Of a DNA stretch of 12,275 bases, positions 7,891-12,275 are shown in pieces. Source of the DNA: Synergistaceae bacterium (GTDB lineage Bacteria; Synergistota; Synergistia; Synergistales; Synergistaceae); assembly GCA_031264605.1 (NCBI GenBank), contig JAISDQ010000174.1, positions 1-12,275 of the forward strand, written 5' to 3'. The position numbers and the translations under genes were made by a program. Each line of letters begins with the position of its first letter. Position 1 is the first letter of the stretch. The notes beneath the pieces are model-generated. The model was given only the letters and a program-made list of their open reading frames with translations, was not told where the DNA came from and ran no database searches.

Positions 7891-8837
7891 GACCCTTCCT
7901 CCAATTTTTCGTCAAATGACGGGCGCGGCAGCATCCCCGCCAGTTCCGATATCGTCTTTACCGCGCTTTCCCATCCTATCGCCATGACGTGAACGCCGGC
8001 GACTCCCTCGATATTTTTCAGCTCGCCTATCAGGTCGAGGGCGATGCCGATCCCCTCTTCCTCCTTGTTTTTGGCGTCCCGCATGCGCCTCAGGGCGCTC
8101 TCGGGAATGTCCATGCCGGGCACGAGCGCCGTCATCTCCATCGATTTCTGGGTTTTGTTCACCACTACGCCCGCGATTATCCGCGCGCGTTCATGGAAGC
8201 CTAACGCGCGCACGGCTTCCATCCAGTCCCTGAATTTCGCGATGTCGTATATCCCCTGCGTCTGGACGAATTTCGCCCCGGCGCGGATTTTTTTGCCGAG
8301 CCTTATCAATTGGAGTTCCCGCGGATCGGCGAATGGGTTCGCCGTGGCGCCCGGAAAGATATCTATCGGGGTTTTCAGCCTGCTCCCGCCCATAAAGAGC
8401 CCGTCGTCGGCCATGCCTCTCACGGCGTCGAGGAGCTGTATGCTGTCCACGTCGTACACGTTTTTGCTCGCCGGATGATTGCCGAAACTCTGATGGTCGC
8501 CCGACAGTATCAGCACATTGCGCAATCCCAGCGCGCAGGCCCCCAGCAGGTCGCTCTGGAGCGCTATGCGGTTGCGGTCCCTGCAAGTCATCTGGATTAT
8601 CGGCTCGACGCCCTCCGTATATGCCAGATACCCCGCCGCGATGCTGCTCATGCGCACTATGGCCGTCTGGTTGTCGGTGATGTTCGCTGCGTCGACGAAA
8701 CCCTTGAGAGAACGCGCCTTTTTCCTGACGTTCTCCGCGTCGCCGCTCATCGGCGGGCCTATCTCCGCGGTGAACGAGAACCGCCCGCTGTCGAGCACCC
8801 GGCGGAAGTTGCTCGCGGCCGCGCTACTCACCGTCAT
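7866..8837 (-). CDS. metF: Methylenetetrahydrofolate reductase, catalytic subunit MetF
   Basis: MetF is the TIM-barrel flavoprotein that reduces 5,10-methylene-THF to 5-methyl-THF, the last reduction of the methyl branch of the Wood-Ljungdahl pathway. The 323-residue protein shows the family landmarks: FTAEIGPP (22-29), whose E25 corresponds to the conserved catalytic glutamate of bacterial MetF; MTCRDRNR (83-90); LSGDH (111-115); and FVQTQGIYD (190-198) for folate and flavin binding. The hydrophobic segment GVAGVHVMAIGWESAV lies near the C-terminus. The ATG at 8837 overlaps the metV end by 14 bases. Adjacent metV and hdr genes identify this as the acetogen-type MTHFR that works as a complex rather than the stand-alone NADH enzyme of E. 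coli methionine synthesis. Whether this MetF keeps its own NAD(P)H site cannot be judged here. Confidence 0.95.
   Translation of the reverse strand: MTVSSAAASNFRRVLDSGRFSFTAEIGPPMSGDAENVRKKARSLKGFVDAANITDNQTAIVRMSSIAAGYLAYTEGVEPIIQMTCRDRNRIALQSDLLGACALGLRNVLILSGDHQSFGNHPASKNVYDVDSIQLLDAVRGMADDGLFMGGSRLKTPIDIFPGATANPFADPRELQLIRLGKKIRAGAKFVQTQGIYDIAKFRDWMEAVRALGFHERARIIAGVVVNKTQKSMEMTALVPGMDIPESALRRMRDAKNKEEEGIGIALDLIGELKNIEGVAGVHVMAIGWESAVKTISELAGMLPRPSFDEKLEEGSWPETKQT
7894..7902 (-). promoter_or_regulatory. Strong ribosome binding site of hdrC
   Basis: GGAGGAAGG, with the GGAGG core seven bases from the ATG at 7890. It is one of the best Shine-Dalgarno matches in the window and sits inside the metF coding sequence. 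It fixes the hdrC start and suggests hdrC is made at a relatively high level compared with its neighbours. Confidence 0.7.
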
Positions 8838-9516
8838 TGTCCCCGACCGTCACGTCGGCCCGGACCAGTTTGCGGGGGCCGCCGTCACGGCTGGCGCGCC
8901 AGTCGCGGGCGGGGTTGATTTCTAACAGTCGGTCGGTCTGGTTTATACGCTTCAGCCTGTCGTAAATCAACTGCCACGCGCAGTCGGCGTCGGCATTTAT
9001 CTCGCACCTGCCTCCGCTCGAACCGCCGCAGGGGCCGTTGAAATGGCTCTTGGCGCATCGCGATACCGGGCATATTCCGCCTGTTTTCTCCAGCACGCAG
9101 TCGCCGCACCCCTGACACATCTCTGTCCAGAACCCCAGTCCGCGGTTCACGCCTATGAACGTGGTGTCGAGCCCCGGGACGATTATCTTGTACGGGTACT
9201 TCTCGGCCATGAACTGCACTCCAGCGCCGCATCCGAGGCTCAGGACACATTCGGCGCCGTATATTTCGGCCCGATCGTCGAGCGCGTCGAGGAATTCCAT
9301 GTCACACTGCCGTATGACCGATGTCACGGTCACTTCGACGTCCCTGCCGCCGGCGCGCGCCTTCTTTCTTATGAGCGAGGCGATTTCGAGCGCCTGGGCC
9401 TCGCCTCCAGCCATCGAGACCGCCACGCAGGTTCCGCACGCCACCACGGCCACGTTCGAGTACGGTTCGACCATCCTCAGTATTTCGTCTATATTCTTCC
9501 GTTCGGCGACTATCAC
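8824..9516 (-). CDS. metV: MetV, iron-sulfur/zinc partner subunit of methylenetetrahydrofolate reductase
   Basis: This 230-residue protein matches the methylene-THF reductase C-terminal / MetV family, the small subunit of acetogen MTHFR that is known to bind metal clusters and to connect MetF to electron donors. Visible features are an N-terminal cysteine pair in ACGTCVAVSM (C27, C30), C71, C90 and C96 in SLGCGAG, and a cysteine-rich C-terminal part: MCQGCGDC (C134, C137, C140), GGICPVSRCAKSHFNGPCGG (C149, C154, C163) and GGRCEI (C171). The start is GTG at 9516 (GTGA overlap with the gene before), with GGAG eight bases upstream. It lies between the MvhD-fusion gene and metF, so the fusion protein is a likely physical partner. 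Confidence 0.92.
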   Translation of the reverse strand: MIVAERKNIDEILRMVEPYSNVAVVACGTCVAVSMAGGEAQALEIASLIRKKARAGGRDVEVTVTSVIRQCDMEFLDALDDRAEIYGAECVLSLGCGAGVQFMAEKYPYKIIVPGLDTTFIGVNRGLGFWTEMCQGCGDCVLEKTGGICPVSRCAKSHFNGPCGGSSGGRCEINADADCAWQLIYDRLKRINQTDRLLEINPARDWRASRDGGPRKLVRADVTVGDNDGE

Positions 9517-10931
9517 GACGCCGTCTCCAAATCAGGTTCCGAGCGGCCGTGGCGCGTCATGAAATCCACGACGGCGTCCGCGAGCGCCCGCGGCATGGCG
9601 TGTGATACCTGAACAGTCGCTACGTCCATGCCCGAGAGGCCGGCAAGTTTCAGCGCGTCGGCCATCTGTCCGGCTTGAAGGCAGGCGCGTTTGTTGCCGT
9701 CGAAGTGCGCGCACGCGCCGTCGGGGCATACGGCCGCCATGACGCCGCCGTAATTTTCGAGAGCCCGGCCCAGTTCCCCGGCCGATATCCGGCCGCCGCA
9801 CGGGACGGCGCGTATATCAACGTCCGCCGCCAGAGCGCCCATGAAGGAGAGCGCTTCGCCGATTGCCTCGTTCGCGCCGTTCTCGCAGCACATTATCAGG
9901 GTTCTGTGCCCGCAGGCGCGCCCTGGTGATTCATAATCCCTTTCGCCGGCGAGGGCAATGGCGCTGCATGGGCAGAGCGAGACGCATATGCCGCACCCCT
10001 CGCAGGCTGAGACCATGTTTTTCATGGCCCGCGCGGCGGTATCGGGCGTCATCGCGGCGTGAGGGCAGGCCCTCTCGCACGTGCGGCAGAGGACGCACTT
10101 GTTTCCGTCAATTTCGGCTCGCGCCCTGCCGTCCCGAAACCCCGCCGCGTCCCTTTTCGCGTCGCGGAGTATGAAGGCGAAGGTTTCACCGGCCCGGAGG
10201 GCGGCGTCCCGCCCGATATGGTAGACGCCCCGGCGCGAAGTGCGCACAGGTTCGAGGAAATGTCTGTCCTCCACGAGGAAGCCGCCCTTGCCGGCCCTGA
10301 GCCCGAATACGCGCGCCGCGGCCCTGAACCTGCCCCCTACGTCACGCGCGCCGTCCGAATATATATGATCCGTCGAAATTTCGTATTCGAGCGCCCCGTC
10401 GCTCGCGGCGATTTTAAATACGCCGCCGGCCCGGGTTATTTTCAATTCATCGTATTTTACAAAGACGGCTCCGGCGTTCCTCGTCTCCGAGTAGAGCGTC
10501 TCCGATTCGTAATCGGCTGTGCGCGCGAAACGCGACAGATAGTACGCGCGGCGTTTTTTCGCGGCCAGCGCCCCGGCCGCGCCGAGCGCGCGGATCGCGG
10601 CGTGCGCGGGCGATTCGCGGAAATAATCCAGCAGGAACACGTCGGGATATTCGCGTGAGCGGGACGTCATTTCTTCGGGCGAACGCGCGAAAAGGCCTTC
10701 GACCGCCCCTCCGTCTATCGGCTCCGGCTCGCAGGCCGGAAGTTCGGTCAGCAGGACGAAGGCGGCTTCGATTTCTTCCCCGCCGGCCGCGGCGCGAAAA
10801 TCCCCGACCTCGCCCTCGAATTTCGTTATGCCGCTTATATCCTCCGCCGTCTTCACGCCGACGCCGCGCGACTCGAAAAATTCGCGCGCGGCCCGGTTTA
10901 TATCGCTCTTTCCGGCGATCAGCAGGTTCAT
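9513..10931 (-). CDS. QmoB-like fusion: degenerate HdrA region + two 4Fe-4S motifs + MvhD-like domain
   Basis: The protein has 472 residues. Residues 1-270 resemble the HdrA FAD domain in outline (YLSRFARTADYESETLY and GGFLVEDRHFLEPVRTSRRG fit the HdrA stretch after its CxxxCC motif). However, the GxGxxG loop and the HdrA cysteines are absent; only one cysteine (C67) occurs before residue 279. Two [4Fe-4S] motifs follow: C279/C282/C285/C289-Pro and C310/C313/C316/C320-Pro. The tail (about 343-470) is MvhD-like with a variant pattern: MCCENGAN (C348, C349), PCGGRI (C378) and CPDGACAHF (C402, C407). The order HdrA-FeS-MvhD is that of QmoB and of HdrA-MvhD fusions, but shorter (QmoB is about 750). 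ATGA overlap with the upstream HdrA-like gene suggests the two proteins act as a pair. I infer that it is an electron-transfer connector to MetV/MetF; the exact role is unknown. Confidence 0.85.
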   Translation of the reverse strand: MNLLIAGKSDINRAAREFFESRGVGVKTAEDISGITKFEGEVGDFRAAAGGEEIEAAFVLLTELPACEPEPIDGGAVEGLFARSPEEMTSRSREYPDVFLLDYFRESPAHAAIRALGAAGALAAKKRRAYYLSRFARTADYESETLYSETRNAGAVFVKYDELKITRAGGVFKIAASDGALEYEISTDHIYSDGARDVGGRFRAAARVFGLRAGKGGFLVEDRHFLEPVRTSRRGVYHIGRDAALRAGETFAFILRDAKRDAAGFRDGRARAEIDGNKCVLCRTCERACPHAAMTPDTAARAMKNMVSACEGCGICVSLCPCSAIALAGERDYESPGRACGHRTLIMCCENGANEAIGEALSFMGALAADVDIRAVPCGGRISAGELGRALENYGGVMAAVCPDGACAHFDGNKRACLQAGQMADALKLAGLSGMDVATVQVSHAMPRALADAVVDFMTRHGRSEPDLETAS

Positions 10932-11923
10932 AGTTCCTCTGTAATGGCGTCGGCGGCGAGTATAGCGTCGTGGCGCGTCTCGGCTATAGTCATGGGGCGT
11001 TTTGCCGTGCCGGCCACGTGGACGCCGCGCTTGCCTCGCGCCCTCAGGAAACCGTTTTCGTCCAGTTCAAGCCCGAAGACCTCCGCCGAACGCCAGTTAT
11101 CGCGCGCGGGATGAATTCCCTCGCTCAGCACTACCATGTCGAAATCCCTCCGACGCCTTCCTTCCGCGGGATCGTCGTATTCGACGCTCGCGGGGCGTCC
11201 GCCGGTCACCCGGCTAGGGCGGCATTTGACGAAATCGGCGCCAAGCGAGCGCATCTCCGCGAAGACGTCGGCGTTTGCCGCCGCCTGAAGTTCCATGTAA
11301 AAAAAAGTGAAGCGGCAATCGGGATAATGATGCCTGATCACGCGGGCCATTCTGGTCGAGTACGCGCAGCAGACGCGCGAACAGTAATTGGAGCGCTCTT
11401 TTTTGTCGCGCGAGCCGAAGCACTGGATGAACGCCACGCTCTTCGGCGCGGCGGCGAACGGGCCGTTTTTGCCTCGCCCGCGCATCGCCGGCTCCAATTC
11501 CGAGCCGGTCGCTACTCCCTCTGTCCCTTCGATTTGCAGGTGGGCGCTCCGCGCCGCGCCGATGTTTTCGAAACCGGTCGTGACCAGCGCGCCGGATATG
11601 CCCGTTACGTAACGGCGTCCGCCGGGCGTGTCGAGTTCCGCGTCATATGATGTATCCGTGCCGCGAAGGTCGACGACGCGCGACGATACTATCGTCTCAA
11701 TGGAGGGGTTTTTGAGTACGCCCTTCCATAAACCCTTCGTCAGGCAGACGCCGCAGTGGTTGCATTTCGCGTCCGCCTTGCAGCCGTAGCCGCGAACACG
11801 CCCGCCGATAACCGGCTCGCGCTCCACTATAACGACCTCCGCGCCCCCTTCGGCCATTCGCGAAGCGGCGGCGCATCCGGCGAGTCCTCCCCCGACCACC
11901 AGAATTTTTTTCAAATTTTTCAA
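10928..11923 (-). CDS. Compact HdrA/QmoA-like FAD oxidoreductase
   Basis: From the TTG at 11923 this is a 331-residue flavoprotein. It has an N-terminal FAD loop GGGLAG (11-16), the ribose-binding acid in VIVERE (E34), a cysteine cluster GCKADAKCNHCGVC (C48, C54, C57, C60) where HdrA has its flavin-side cysteines, and the HdrA signature FIQCFGSRD (165-173) with C181, C185 and C186. It ends with the FAD-closing segment GVHVAGTAKRPMTIAET (300-316). The CHCG front domain and ferredoxin domains of full HdrA are lacking; the next gene supplies iron-sulfur and MvhD parts, so the two may form one split HdrA or QmoA/QmoB-like unit. Start choice is uncertain. TTG at 11950 would overlap acsE by 20 bases; TTG at 11923 has AGGAAAG twelve bases upstream; TTG at 11914 gives the most family-like N-terminus (LKKILVVGGG). 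Confidence 0.85.
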   Translation of the reverse strand: MKNLKKILVVGGGLAGCAAASRMAEGGAEVVIVEREPVIGGRVRGYGCKADAKCNHCGVCLTKGLWKGVLKNPSIETIVSSRVVDLRGTDTSYDAELDTPGGRRYVTGISGALVTTGFENIGAARSAHLQIEGTEGVATGSELEPAMRGRGKNGPFAAAPKSVAFIQCFGSRDKKERSNYCSRVCCAYSTRMARVIRHHYPDCRFTFFYMELQAAANADVFAEMRSLGADFVKCRPSRVTGGRPASVEYDDPAEGRRRRDFDMVVLSEGIHPARDNWRSAEVFGLELDENGFLRARGKRGVHVAGTAKRPMTIAETRHDAILAADAITEEL

Positions 11924-11930
11924 ACGGCGG

Positions 11931-12275
11931 TCATGCTTTCCTGGCCCCAAAGAGTCCGTCGCGGTATGCCGTCAGGTAGTCGGCGCAGTACTCGTCGTCG
12001 TCCAGCATCAGGCGCGTGGCGTATAGGGCGGCGAGCATGTCGGAATTGGTCGGGTCCATTATCGCGCTGTCCATCCCGGCGTTCATGGCGAGCACGAGGA
12101 AGCTCATGTTTATGGCCTTGCGGAACGGCATCCCGAAGCTGATGTTCGACAGCCCCGAGGTGAAGTGAACGCCGGGCCAGTCCTCCTTTATCCCGCGCAC
12201 CGCCTCGGTGAACGACATCTGCGCGCGCGGCGTGGTGGCTATGGTGTTCACCAGCGTGTCGACATATAGTCTGTC
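11931..12275 (-). CDS. acsE: Methyltetrahydrofolate:corrinoid/iron-sulfur protein methyltransferase, C-terminal part
   Basis: Only the last 114 residues are inside the window; the frame is open to the edge with no stop, so the gene begins outside. The fragment matches the end of the AcsE/MeTr pterin-binding TIM barrel, with LYVDTLVNTIATT near the edge, HFTSGLSNISFGMPFR (37-52 of the fragment) and MNAGMDSAIMDPTNSDM (64-80). The asparagine in GLSN likely corresponds to the MeTr asparagine that contacts N5 of methyl-THF (inferred from the motif). AcsE moves the methyl group of methyl-THF to the cobalt of the corrinoid iron-sulfur protein, directly using the MetF product. The GTG at 12251 is an internal valine in this reading, not the start. 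A generic dihydropteroate-synthase-like methyltransferase is the alternative, but the metF/metV context favours AcsE. Confidence 0.9.
   Translation of the reverse strand, partial: DRLYVDTLVNTIATTPRAQMSFTEAVRGIKEDWPGVHFTSGLSNISFGMPFRKAINMSFLVLAMNAGMDSAIMDPTNSDMLAALYATRLMLDDDEYCADYLTAYRDGLFGARKA
11936..11942 (-). promoter_or_regulatory. Probable ribosome binding site of the HdrA/QmoA-like gene
   Basis: AGGAAAG at the 3' end of acsE lies twelve bases before the TTG at 11923 and 21 before the TTG at 11914. It is the only purine-rich SD-like stretch close to the candidate starts, which argues for 11923, although the spacing is longer than ideal. Confidence 0.35.

Noticed and set aside
7484..7915. 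N-terminal extension of HdrA by about 144 codons
   Set aside because: The extension runs through hdrC in another frame and gives an arginine-rich non-family sequence. The GTG at 7483 with its SD and GTGA overlap gives the expected HdrA N-terminus.
8824..8837. Possible frameshifted fusion of metV and metF
   Set aside because: The 14-base overlap has a clear stop for metV and an ATG for metF, and both proteins have normal family lengths, so this is ordinary gene overlap.
11900..11930. A/T-rich stretch with runs of T between acsE and the HdrA-like gene as a terminator
   Set aside because: On the coding strand these are runs of A encoding the lysine-rich N-terminus (LKNLKKI), no hairpin precedes them, and the next gene starts at once.

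Overview
All coding capacity in this window lies on the minus strand. It is one tightly packed run of eleven genes, read from position 12275 down to 1, with the first gene (acsE) and the last gene (flxA-like) cut by the window edges. Neighbouring genes overlap by 4 to 25 bases or are separated by at most 15 bases, so no internal promoter or terminator is visible. The DNA is GC-rich, and GTG or TTG starts are frequent. The gene content points to a strictly anaerobic bacterium that uses the Wood-Ljungdahl (reductive acetyl-CoA) pathway with tetrahydrofolate as C1 carrier. I cannot name the lineage from this window.

Layout in transcription order. (1) 12275-11931: C-terminal part of the methyltetrahydrofolate:corrinoid/iron-sulfur protein methyltransferase AcsE. 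(2) 11923-10928: a compact HdrA/QmoA-like FAD protein. (3) 10931-9513: a protein with a degenerate HdrA-like front, two [4Fe-4S] motifs and an MvhD-like tail, resembling a shortened QmoB. (4) 9516-8824: MetV. (5) 8837-7866: MetF, methylenetetrahydrofolate reductase. (6) 7890-7480: HdrC-like protein with two [4Fe-4S] motifs. (7) 7483-3008: a giant 1491-residue HdrA with an NfnB/GltD-type NAD(P)H:flavin module inserted into a tandem pair of HdrA modules. (8) 2992-2570: MvhD/FlxD. (9) 2573-1728: FlxC-like iron-sulfur protein. (10) 1735-749: FlxB/HydB-like iron-sulfur protein. (11) 752-1: FlxA-like NAD(P)H:flavin/[2Fe-2S] reductase.

Working model (inference): MetF and MetV reduce methylene-THF to methyl-THF, and AcsE hands the methyl group to the corrinoid protein of CO dehydrogenase/acetyl-CoA synthase. 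The other eight genes look like a flavin-based electron-bifurcating or -confurcating machine feeding MetFV. FlxABCD would bring in NAD(P)H electrons, the giant HdrA would split or merge them with ferredoxin, and HdrC and/or the QmoAB-like pair would connect to MetFV. The set recalls two described assemblies: the MetFV-HdrABC-MvhD complex of Moorella thermoacetica and the FlxABCD-HdrABC system of Desulfovibrio vulgaris. Here the two appear merged. HdrB is missing from the window, a second Hdr/MvhD set has been added, and two separate pyridine-nucleotide modules are present.

No RNA genes, CRISPR arrays, insertion sequences or DNA-level repeats of note were seen. There is no gene-free stretch longer than about 15 bases.
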